Shown here piece after piece: positions 56,070-64,000 of a stretch of DNA of 64,000 nucleotides. The translations under genes were made by a program, and so were the position numbers. The number at the start of each line of letters is the position of its first letter. Within the stretch, counting starts at the first letter, position 1. Origin of the DNA: Agapanthus africanus (Eukaryota; Streptophyta; Magnoliopsida; Asparagales; Amaryllidaceae); contig JASDDO010000024.1 in assembly GCA_030015575.1 (NCBI GenBank), forward strand, positions 45,842,114 through 45,906,113, written 5' to 3'. The notes under the pieces were generated by a model, which saw only the letters and a list, made by a program, of their open reading frames with translations, made no database searches and was not told the DNA's origin.

Positions 56070-56850
56070 GTTTCCTGTAGACAAAAAAAAACATAACTGT
56101 TAGTGTTCCAATACTTCACATTTCAAAGGCCTACATCACACTACAATGCAGTGGGTAGGAGACCAAAAGGGGACCCACAAAATCAAGATGACGGCGCATC
56201 ATTTGATAAGACAGTCCCATCATTGGATGAGACTGTCAGTCAACAAAAAAGACCCCCAAGAGAATATCCTCATTGGGGGGGGGATCCCTAGAGACAAGGA
56301 GAAAATCTCCTCTTTTTAGAGCAAAGCTCTGTCACAGAGTGACATTTGTCAAACTCTGGTCTCAAAGGAATAAAACTTCTTAAAAAAAAGCCTAGCTCTG
56401 TAGTAGTAATAAAAAATTATAACTCCTAAGAATTAAAATTTTTGGGATCTTAAAGATCCATGAAAAATTTTAGAAGTTCTCTATTTGATCTATGAGCAGG
56501 GCTCTGTTCATGGGTTAAAACCCAGGAACAAGATCTCTGTAAATTTTTGAGAGCAAGGCTCTGTGGATGAAACCCCAAAGGGGTTTTCTTTAGATCAAAG
56601 ATCTATGAGAGCAAGGCTCTGTTGAAGAAACCCCAAAGGGTTTTTCTTAGATCAAAGATCTGTAAGAACAAGGCTCTGTTAATTTAATTTAATTTAATTT
56701 TTACCTAGAATGATTCTAAGTTCCGAACTTTAAAGTTCTTGGGAAGAAGCAAGAGCAAGGCTTTAAGAGTTTTTTTAAGCAAGAGCAAGGCTCTGAGCAA
56801 AAGTTCTTGAGACGGTAAAAAAAATTTAAGGACCAAGGGTCCCATTTATA
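56070..56850 (-). promoter_or_regulatory. Leader and candidate promoter of the antisense PMD gene
   Basis: TATAAAT on the minus strand at 56844-56850 would start transcription near 56815, leaving a leader of about 750 bases. The leader is built of small palindromes (AGAGC-AAG-GCTCT, AGATC-AA-AGATCT-like). Just before the ATG, TTTTTTGTCTACAG/G (near 56076-56090) is a good 3' splice site, so the leader is probably spliced too. The G-box palindrome at 56902-56944 lies upstream. Confidence 0.5.
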
Positions 56851-56901
56851 GACGCCTGCGTCTCTTCACCTGACCTCTCTGATCCAATGGTCGGGATCTT
56901 G

Positions 56902-56944
56902 CCACCGTTGCACTCACGTGCGCGCCACGTGAGCGCAACGGTGG
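56902..56944. promoter_or_regulatory. 43-bp near-perfect palindrome with two CACGTG boxes
   Basis: Arms of 19 bases (56902-56920 and 56926-56944) with one mismatch flank CGCGC. Each arm contains CTCACGTG or its complement. It lies between the minus-strand TATA and the G-rich tract, overlapping the latter. The counterpart in Tat 3 is 62323-62364. Confidence 0.8.
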
Positions 56945-56953
56945 GGGGGCATT
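56940..56953 (+). other. Polypurine tract of Tat element 2
   Basis: GGTGGGGGGGCATT lies directly before the 3' LTR TG at 56954. In Tat 3 the same place reads GCTGTGGGGGCATT (minus strand). Confidence 0.7.
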
Positions 56954-57901
56954 TGTTCCCCCAATCAGAGCAAGGCTCTGTTTGAATTTTGAAAATTCAA
57001 AATTGAGAAGCAACGCTTCAGATCCCGTGCGCTGCGCGCAATTTGCCACGTGTCAGAATTTGACTCGGCAGCACAATGCCCAAGGCAGTGCGTCCAATCA
57101 GAGCAAGGCTCTTTAATAAGCAAAAGCAACGCTCAACTGCGCAAGCGCACCGCTGCGCGACACGTGTTTGCGCAGTTGCGCAAACGCTGTTGCGCAAGTG
57201 CATCACAGCGCGCCACGTGTCTGCGCAGTTGCGCAAGCACAACTGCGCAAGCGCTCTGCTGCGTGACACGTGTCTGCGCAGTTGCGCACACACTGTTGCG
57301 CAAGTGCACCTCAGCGAGCCACGTGTCTGCGCAGTTGCGCAAACGCTGCTGCGCAAGCGCACCGCTGCGCGACACGTATCTGCACAGTTGCGCAAACGCT
57401 GCTGCGCAAGCGCACCGCTGAGCGACACGTGTCTGCGCAGTTGCGCAAGCACTGTTGCGCAAGTGCTTCACTGCGCGACACGTGTCTGCGCAGCTGCGCA
57501 AGCTCAGCTGCGCAAGCGCTTTACTGCGTGACACGTGTCACGCGCTGGTGAGTTGCGCAACAACAGAATGAAAATTTAAGGAAATCTTTTCTGTTCTTGT
57601 TAAAACAAGAAGATTTCTTCTGTAAAACAGGGGCCTTTGGATCAAAGATCCAACGGTGGGGAAAATTTCCCAAATCATTCAGGAAAAGATTTATTGAACA
57701 AATTTAACTAATTTTTTAGCACTATAAAAAGGACCCCAAACCTCATTTCAAAGGATCATCTGGTTTTAAAAAAAAAAAGAAAGAAGAGAACTCTTGAGAA
57801 TTTCTGGAGAACACAAAAAGAAGGTAAAAACCTTTGAGATAAGAGAAGATTCTCTTGAAGAATAGATCATTGATCTAGAAAACAAGATCAGTGATCTTCA
57901 A

Positions 57902-57932
<31 letters not shown>

Positions 57933-58508
57933 AAATAATAAAAATGGTGCCTTGCACTTGCTATGAACCTCTGGTTCTCTGAAACAGAAAGAAAGAAAAG
58001 ATTTCTTTCTTTTCTTTGATCTAAATTTGGATCAAGAAATTAAAAAGTGCTCTGCACTTCTTTTCCTGAATCTAAAAGATTCTTGGTGCTTTGCACAAAT
58101 GCAATGCATTATTTGAAGGGCTAGGCCCAAGTCAAAAAGACCTAGCAGGTCAGAATAAATTGCAAAGCAATAAAAGAGCTGGGCCCAAATAAAATTGATG
58201 CTCTGCATCCCTTTTGGGCAAAGCCCAAATAAAAGCAAAAGAAATGCAAAAGCAATGGACTTAGCCCAATCGTGGCCATAAGTCCTTAAATTAAATTGAC
58301 TGAGCAAAATGGCTCTCCTAAATCAATTTACGTCCGGTTCGAGGGTACATCTCCGAACTCCTTTGACATCTATCGTTGTAATTCCTCAACGACGTCAAAG
58401 AGGTGACGGGTCCCAACGACCACACACCCATATGGACTGCGGGGTCCTTAAACTCGTGGATCGAAACGTTCTTAAACTAATGTTGGACCGGAACGTCCTT
58501 AAACTAAT
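56954..58508 (+). repeat. 3' LTR of Tat element 2, cut by Tat element 3
   Basis: It starts TGTTCCCCCAATCAG and follows the 5' LTR (25276 onward) almost base for base, with fewer 53-bp units (57130-57540) and an (AAAT)n run at about 57900-57935. It ends in the first 27-bp unit, ...CTTAAACTAAT, where the reversed LTR begins. The remaining ~1.1 kb should lie beyond the right end of Tat 3. Confidence 0.9.
57723..57730 (+). promoter_or_regulatory. TATA box of the Tat 2 3' LTR
   Basis: ACTATAAAAAGGACCCC is identical to the 5' LTR site. Confidence 0.6.
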
Positions 58509-59309
58509 TGTTCCCCTCCGAATGGCGGCCGAGACATGGGCCGTCCCGCCTGAAATTCGGGGCAGATGCTAATTGGTGCTATCCGTCCACCTCTCCGAAG
58601 ATGCCAATTCGATCCGTGGCGCCATAAATCGGAGGTCTAGACGGATGCGTCCGATGTAGCAGACTTCGTCAGATTCCCCCTCGTTCGAGGGGTTTTTGAT
58701 TGTGGGGACGCTCTTCCCTGCAGGCGCAAGCCCCTGCAGTTAATTACGCTACCGCTTTGCGGTAACAGCTTTCTCCTTCTCCAGATGGTCACTTCGTGTC
58801 GTGTGTTCTTGTTTTATGTTTCATTGCCCGTGGATCGTTTACGGAGACTGAGTTATGTCGTCGCCCGTAAGGCATGGACTGGTCCAAATCCGCATTATCT
58901 TAAATTTGGGTTTGGGGGTTTTGGTTTGAGGATATGTCAGCCATACTTGAGGCTAAGATCGACTCAAACGTTTGTTAAGGACACGTTAGTCTAACTTTGT
59001 GACTAAGATCAACTCAACGGGATCGTTTAGATCCGACAAAGGAGTGTTTGAACTCCATTGTTCCAATCATCGTCTATGTGGCCGTCAGGACCCTTCACCT
59101 CTCTGACGACGTTGAGGGATTTCAACGACGGATGTCAGAGGAGTTCAGAGATGTACCCTCGAGCCAGAGTTAATTGGGGGGGATTCGTAGTCCAGTCTGC
59201 TTGAAGGTTTAAGGACGCGTTAGCTATTTTTGAGGCTAAGATCAACTTAAACAGGACCGTTTAGATCCGACGAAAGAGCATATGGAGGCTCTATGATTCT
59301 AGTTTAAGG

Positions 59310-59800
59310 ACATTGCGGTCCATGGGTAGTTTAAGGACATTGCGGTCCGTGGGTAGTTTAAGGACATTGCGGTCCGTGGGTAGTTTAAGGACATTGCGGT
59401 CCGTGGGTAGTTTAAGGACATTGCGGTCTGTTGGTAGTTTAAAGACATCTCGGTCAATGGGCAGTTTAAGGACATTGCGGTCCGTTGGTAGTTTAAGGAC
59501 ATTGCGGTCTGTTGGTAGTTTAAAGACATCTCGGTCAATGGGTAGTTTAAGGACATTGCGGTCCGTTGGTAGTTTAAGGACATTGCGGTCTGTTGGTAGT
59601 TTAAAGACATCTCGGTCAATGGGTAGTTTAAGGACATTGCGGTCCGTTGGTAGTTTAAGGACATTGCGGTCTGTTGGTAGTTTAAAGACATCTCGGTCAA
59701 TGGGTAGTTTAAGGACATTGCGGTCCGTTGGTAGTTTAAGGACATTGCCGTCTGTTGGTAGTTTAAAGACATCTCGGTCAAGGTTAAGGACGTCATAGTC
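59310..59800 (-). repeat. 27-bp tandem array in the Tat 3 LTR
   Basis: About 18 units of GTAGTTTAAGGACATTGCGG plus GTCCGTTG or similar occur, partly in a higher-order pattern of three units (two ACATTGCGG, one ACATCTCGG). All three minus frames and one plus frame remain open because 27 is divisible by 3. Confidence 0.92.
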
Positions 59801-60068
59801 CATGGGTTTAAGGACTCCACAGTCCGGTATGTGCTCTGGATGCTTCACACGGGTTCACTGCCGTGCTAGGCGAGGACCAGGCTCCGCTCTGGATGCTTCA
59901 CACGGGTTCACTGCCGTGCTCTGCGAGGACCAGGATCCGCTCTGGACGTTTTTCGTGGGGTCAAAGAGTGACGTTATCCACGTTCCACGTAACCAGGAAT
60001 TTTGCATTATGCATGGGTTTAAGGACCCCACAGTCCATATTATGAATGGTCTTCGGGACCCGTCACCT

Positions 60069-60108
60069 CTTTGAAGACATTGAAGGATTACAATGCCAAG
60101 TATCAAAG
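60069..60108 (-). other. LTR hairpin conserved with compensating changes
   Basis: Outer arms CTTTGA/TCAAAG and inner arms CATTG/CAATG. The equivalents in Tat 2 (26801-26840) and Tat 1 (18210-18249) have CTTTGAC/GTCAAAG or CTCTGAC/GTCAGAG outside. Their inner stem is CGTTG/CAACG in Tat 1; in this Tat 2 copy the right arm reads CAATG, while its second copy near 27330 has CAACG. Confidence 0.65.
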
Positions 60109-60334
60109 GAGTGAAGAGATGTACCCTAGAACCGAGATGGATTAAATGGTCCTTGGCCCAATTTGGGTCAAGAATGATCAATTATGTTATGAGCCTACCG
60201 GCCCAGTTAATCACAAATTGAGGACTTATGGCCAGCTTGGGCTAAGTCCAGTCAGGTCTGGAATATTGACTCTTTGTTGGTCCATTGAGGGAGAATATTT
60301 ACCTCTATCCCTCTAGCCAATTGGGCCAAAGCCT

Positions 60335-60579
60335 AGTGTTAAACACTTCAGAGCAATCAGTGTTGAACACTGGGAATAAGGCTGTTGAGTTAGTGTTCAA
60401 CACTAAGAGATAATTGGTGTTAAACACCAGCAATAAGGCTTTTTCAAATTAGTGTTAAACACTAAAACGGATCGGTGTTGAATCCTGCCAATAAGGCTTT
60501 TTAATCAGCATTGAATGCTAAGGCTCGACAGTGTTTTAACATTGGGCTTGGGAGTTTTAATTTTAGTGTTAAACACTAA
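60335..60579 (-). repeat. Cluster of AGTGTT-type mini-palindromes
   Basis: CAGTGTT-G-AACACTG (60358-60372), TAGTGTT-C-AACACTA (60391-60405), TGGTGTT-A-AACACCA (60415-60429) and TAGTGTT-A-AACACTA (60450-60464, 60564-60578). Outer bases vary in pairs. Downstream (60840-61380) the same style continues as GGAATT-AA-ATTCC and AGAATT-AA-ATTCT units. Confidence 0.8.
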
Positions 60580-61495
60580 GGCAAGAAGGGTCACGTGGCA
60601 GCACGTGAGGGCGCCCAGCCTTCATTTGTTCCACTGAAATTATCATTTCCTTCATAACATCACGTGCCGTCACGTGATGGGCATTCAAATGCCTTTGTGT
60701 TAAGGCTTCTGCTGAGGGCCACGTGGGTCACGTGGGGTGCTGCCTCAAAGGGGCTTTCTGTAGGGGTTTTGGGGGGTCACGTGGTAGCACGTGACCCTGC
60801 CTCTATGTAGTTTCTAGAGGATCTGTTGATCTTTTCTTTTCAGGAATTAAATTCCTCTGGCTTTAATTTTCAAAGGAATTAAATTCCTACTTCCCTTTCG
60901 ATCCTTGAACCTTCTGTAGGAATTAGATTCCTCGTTTATGTGAAGGATTGAATAGGGTTAAACCCTAATAAAAACTTTTTTAAGGAATCAAACTTCCGTT
61001 TCCCGTCAGATTATGATTAAGGGACTTAGATTCCCATTGTTTCAACAGAACTAAATTCTTAATTAGGGTTAAACCCTGCTCCATTTTATTTTGAAGGAAT
61101 TAAATTCCCATAACACAGGGTCAAGCCCTACTTTTATCTTAGAGGAATTAAATTCCTATAGTTCTGTGAGAATTAAATTCTCATGCTTGCATTCTTTCTC
61201 TATGTTTTGGATCTGCATGGCAGGATCTCAACCCATTGAGAATTAAATTCTCAACCTTAAGGGGAGATGTGCACTTTGCAGATCCTCTATCAAAGAGAGA
61301 AGAAATTTGCTCTTCTGTTTTATATATTAGAGTTAAACTCTATAGAGAATTAAATTCTCTTTCTTTCGAAAGGCTTCCTCTTTCTTACCTAGGGTTTTTT
61401 GCAGAAGATCCGAGTCTTTTCAGAGTATCAAAGCTCTCCTCCTTTTTTCTTTTCTCTTTTCTGCGCATGTATGTCCTTTTTGTGTCTCTTGGCTC

Positions 61496-61503
61496 CTATT
61501 TAT
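61496..61503 (-). promoter_or_regulatory. TATA box of the Tat 3 LTR promoter
   Basis: Minus strand CTCCTATAAATAGG. It lies, in minus orientation, downstream of the CACGTG-rich block, as in the other Tat LTRs. Confidence 0.55.
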
Positions 61504-61804
61504 AGGAGAAGCAGCCGAATAAATTAGTTTTGTGACGAATCTTCATTGAGAGATTTGATTTGCATCCTTCATTCGTTCTGGACCTTTGGATTATTAGGTG
61601 AATTTTATTCACCGTTGGATTTCAGATCCAGAGATTCTCCCTTGTTATTTTGGTTAGATTTAAGGGGGAAATCTTTCCAAACCCGAGATTTTCCATAGAT
61701 AAATGACCTCCGAATCTTTAATTTGATTGGATGAATATAGTTGCGTTCTTTTGGAAAGATTTGCATTTCTCTCAGAATTTAATTCTGTTGATAAAAAGGG
61801 CTTT

Positions 61805-62275
61805 GAAAGCCGGTCACGTGTGCCCACGTGACCCATGGTCACGTGTGAGCACGTGACTCCCTTTTGGAATGAGCCTTCCTCTTTCTTTCTGCGTTCCCTT
61901 CTGGCTGCTGCTTAACCGTCGCGTGCCACCACGTGACCCCTGGTCACGTGTGAGCACGTGACCCTTGTCTGGAGCCTCCTTCCTTGGTTTACTGGAAAAC
62001 AAGTTTGCTGTCTTGAGCGTCACGTGCCAACACGTGACCCCCGGCCACGTGGGAGCACGTGACCTCTTTTGAAGCTTTTTCCCTGATTTGATCAGCGAAT
62101 CAATGTGTGCTTTTGCTGCTTGAATTTAAATGTCGCGTGCCGACACGTGACCTTGGTCACGTGGGGGTACGTGACCCTTTCTGAAATCCCTTCTCTTAGA
62201 CTTAGTTAGGAAATTGAGCTTTCTTGGATAATGCGTTTAGGTGTCACGTGTAAGCACGTGACCCTCTTTTGAAGC
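61805..62275 (-). repeat. CACGTG-rich repeat array upstream of the Tat 3 LTR promoter
   Basis: Four to five units of about 105-110 bases each carry up to four CACGTG or near-CACGTG boxes, often as GGTCACGTG-TGAG-CACGTGACC hairpins. The sequence is unrelated to the 53-bp array of Tat 2 except for the boxes. Confidence 0.8.
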
Positions 62276-62313
62276 TTTTTCCATAAGCTTTCCTGATTTT
62301 AAATCAGGAAACA

Positions 62314-62364
62314 AATGCCCCCACAGCGTTGTTCTCACGTGTTTGCACGTGAGTACAACGCTGT
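62314..62364 (-). promoter_or_regulatory. Polypurine tract and CACGTG palindrome of Tat element 3
   Basis: 62314-62327 is, on the minus strand, GCTGTGGGGGCATT, directly before the LTR. 62323-62341 and 62346-62364 form 19-base arms with one mismatch around TTTG, each with a CACGTG box. The layout matches 56902-56953 in Tat 2. Confidence 0.75.
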
Positions 62365-62719
62365 CACTTTTGTGACCGCTGGATCTGCTTTGGGGAGTAG
62401 GGTAGACGAAACGTCTTTTCAGAAGCGTCTTCACTTTTTCATGCCCTTCCTTTCAAACCTTTCTTTTAAGAATTTGATTCTGGTTATCAGAGCTTAGTTC
62501 TCTGTTGTGTCTGTGCAGTGCCGCTTCATTTTCCAATCAAAGGCTAGTGCTCACGTGTTGCGTATGCAGGGATCTGCTTGATGGGGACGTTTCATATCCC
62601 TAGCCTGATTCCAATGCGTCATTGGATTTCATTTCCAACGCTCTCCCCGTCTTTCCGGGCTTTGAGAATAGTCCCACCATGCACAACATTTTTTGTGCAT
62701 AGCATTAAATGCTCCCCTT

Positions 62720-62724
62720 TATAA
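62720..62724 (+). promoter_or_regulatory. TATA box of the Tat 3 antisense gene
   Basis: CCCCTTTATAAGC lies about 90 bases upstream of the ATG at 62811 and downstream of the CACGTG palindrome. Confidence 0.5.
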
Positions 62725-62810
62725 GCTGAACCCATGCCTTACTTCTTTTCTTCACAGAGAAGCCCATTCGTGCTTTAAGGTGGTCATCTTTGGGAACCCG
62801 ATCAATCGCC

Positions 62811-63782
62811 ATGGCTTGCAATCGTCCCCATGCTCGTCGGCAACCATGGGAGGTGCCCCTTGAGGAGATAATTCCTCGCTTCGCTGCACGGCTGGCGGAT
62901 CCCCTTCTCACCGACGTTCAGTGTGACACGGTGATGTACGAGCTACTGACCCGTCGGGGCTCTCCTCTTCCCATGGGCTCCATTTGGCTCCGGATGATCC
63001 TCTTGTCTGTGCTTGCCGATATACCCCCTCATCCGGTGGAGATGACTTCGGCGATCCTTGACGCGGCAGAGGACAAGCTTGAGTGCTTTCATGAGGCTCG
63101 TCTAATCACTCAAGCTCTGAAGGATCACTCAGTTCATTTACTGAGTCAGATAAGAGCTCGTCGGGCCATCATGTCTGCTTTCGTTGATGAGCACGGCTCC
63201 AACCGGTGGGGAGCAACTCCTCGCGAAAACCGTCGTTTTGACGTGCTGGAGAAGGCGGAGAGAGAGTTGGAGAATTTTGTGTTTTGCTTTGTTAACCCTT
63301 GTATTTCTGATCCCTTGTTTGGTGATCTTTTTCCACCAATGTAGTATGTTTGAATCAATGTACTCCTTTAATCATTGGTAGTTTGCATGCTCTCTGTTGA
63401 ATTTTCATGCTTGTCAGATAGTCGTACGTGTGTCTTGCTTGCGTAAATGAGCTGTCTGTTTTTCTTTAATTACGAGCACCATCGTTACGTTGCATGCACA
63501 TCAGTGCCTCGGGCAACATTTCCTTTTAAACATTCGTACAGTTGCAAATGCGGGCCTGATAGGATACAGATCAGAAACTTGCCATGTTATCTCCCGTATC
63601 GGGTGGTTTGTGCTGGCTTTAGATCGAGTATTGTTGTCGAATGGAGGTTTATAAATGAAGACATATTCTTATTTTCAATGGTGTGTCCCCTTTTTTATTG
63701 AATGCATTCTGCGGATATTCTATCTTAATTTCCTTGCAGGACAGCAATGGCTCGGGATTCAGGGTTAAGATCTGTTTCCTGA
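62811..63782 (+). CDS. Antisense gene of Tat element 3, unrecognised protein
   Basis: ATG 62811 in a CGCCATGG context starts MACNRPHARRQPWEVP. The uninterrupted part encodes 177 residues to TAG 63342-63344. It is basic at the N-terminus and otherwise mixed, with predicted helical stretches (LDAAEDKLECFHEARLI, RFDVLEKAERELENF). No domain is recognised and it is not similar by eye to the PMD gene of Tat 2, although it sits at the same place and orientation. A possible splice, GT at 63341-63342 to TTTCCTTGCAG ending 63739, would replace the stop with about 13 further codons ending TGA at 63780-63782. The splice is a guess; the 177-residue frame is not. Confidence 0.5.
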
Positions 63783-64000
63783 GACTTTTACATCTTATGA
63801 GCCACGAGGGTCTCATAAAGAGCTTTTCTCCTAGTCGCGAGGACTTGTAAGCGCCGGATGCGGTTACTCTTGTCCGTGTTTTACGGAGTCAGGGGCTTCT
63901 CCAGATATTGTAGTTTAAAGACGTCGCGGTCAAGGTTAAGGACCTCATAGTCCGTGGATTTAAGGACTCCACAGTCCGATGTTAGTTTTAAGACATCACG
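63783..64000 (-). other. Start of the Tat 3 3' non-coding region
   Basis: On the minus strand this repeats the pattern of the other elements: a hairpin with arms CTTATGAG and CTCATAAAG at about 63796-63820, then GGACCGCGACGTC-type units at the window edge (63905-64000). Confidence 0.65.

Larger units (their letters stand above)
25276..58508 (+). mobile_element. Tat element 2: Ty3/gypsy Tat-lineage element with antisense PMD gene, interrupted twice
   Basis: LTRs at 25276-28115 and 56954-58508 (cut). Order: primer site 28121, gag, protease, RT-RNase H, archaeal-type RNase H, integrase (split by copia B 36917-47108), a non-coding repeat region 47684-51250, an antisense spliced gene, and a G-rich tract before the 3' LTR. 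The dual RNase H and the antisense extra gene between integrase and 3' LTR place it in the Tat lineage. The two LTRs differ by roughly ten substitutions over the ~1.5 kb both cover, apart from fewer copies of the 53-bp unit on the right, so insertion is recent relative to copia A. Coding is nevertheless broken by several stops and a frameshift. Confidence 0.88.
58509..62313 (-). repeat. 3' LTR of Tat element 3 (3805 bp)
   Basis: On the plus strand it begins TGTTCCCCTCCGAATGG (complement of the Tat LTR end) and finishes CAGGAAACA, the complement of TGTTTCCTG. In minus-strand order: a CACGTG repeat block, a TATA box (61496-61503), a long stretch of tiny palindromes, the hairpin block (60060-60115), a 27-bp array and the shared end. 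It is larger than the Tat 1 and Tat 2 LTRs. Confidence 0.85.
58509..64000 (-). mobile_element. Tat element 3, reverse orientation, right part beyond the window
   Basis: Reading on the minus strand, its 3' LTR occupies 62313-58509, with the G-rich tract, palindrome and an antisense gene just inside. It entered the 3' LTR of Tat 2 after CTAAT (58504-58508, possible target duplication). It is clearly related to Tat 1 and 2 by the LTR end (GGGGAACA), the 27-bp units, the covarying LTR hairpin and the 3' region hairpins. Much of the LTR is different sequence. Confidence 0.85.

Noticed and set aside
59291..59848. Frames of 160-185 codons with perfect 9-residue repeats
   Set aside because: Three frames are open at once because the DNA unit is 27 bp. 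This is the reversed LTR array, not a repeat protein.

Overview
The window is plant nuclear DNA, almost certainly from a flowering plant, and is mostly a stack of nested LTR retrotransposons. The plant signals are Tat-type Ty3/gypsy elements with a second, archaeal-type RNase H, a gene with a plant mobile domain (PMD), Ty1/copia elements primed at an initiator-Met-type site, a Tourist-like MITE and GT-AG introns. The species cannot be named from the sequence. No rRNA, tRNA, organelle or bacterial feature was seen.

Layout. 1-8040 is the only stretch not clearly inside an LTR element. It holds two diverged copies of one locus. The right copy is an apparently intact small glycine-rich protein gene on the minus strand (CDS 4943-5188, leader intron 5209-5713). 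The left copy is decayed: it has lost its start codon and 3' splice site, and carries MITE insertions. AT-rich degenerate repeats and a C-rich block follow. 8041-16745 is copia element A, old and coding-dead. Its 3' LTR is cut at 16745/16746 by Tat element 1 (LTR 16746-19316), which keeps a gag-like frame but has lost protease, RT, RNase H and integrase. Element 1 ends at 25275, where Tat element 2 begins (LTR 25276-28115). Element 2 carries gag, protease, RT/RNase H, a second RNase H and integrase, with several stops and one frameshift. Copia element B (36917-47108, target duplication CTAAC) sits inside its integrase core. The rest of element 2 holds the integrase C-terminus, a 3.5 kb non-coding region of tandem repeats and small hairpins, and a multi-exon PMD gene on the opposite strand (56069 to 51253). 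The 3' LTR of element 2 starts at 56954 and is cut at 58508 by Tat element 3, in reverse orientation (LTR 58509-62313). Element 3 carries a different small antisense gene (from 62811) and runs off the window. The order of events reads copia A, then Tat 1, then Tat 2, then copia B and Tat 3.

What stands out. (1) The antisense PMD gene of Tat 2 has seven short GT-AG introns, all in phase 1. (2) The Tat 3' regions carry series of hairpins whose stems differ but stay complementary while the loops stay alike; the LTRs are also dense in tiny palindromes. (3) A 42-43 bp near-perfect palindrome with two CACGTG boxes sits between the polypurine tract and the antisense gene promoter in both Tat 2 and Tat 3, with compensating base changes. 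(4) Copia B has almost identical LTRs of equal length (2251 bp) but no usable coding sequence, so it must have been moved by proteins supplied in trans.

Coordinates come from reading the sequence by eye; splice sites and element ends were placed by motif and by comparison between copies. No database search was possible.
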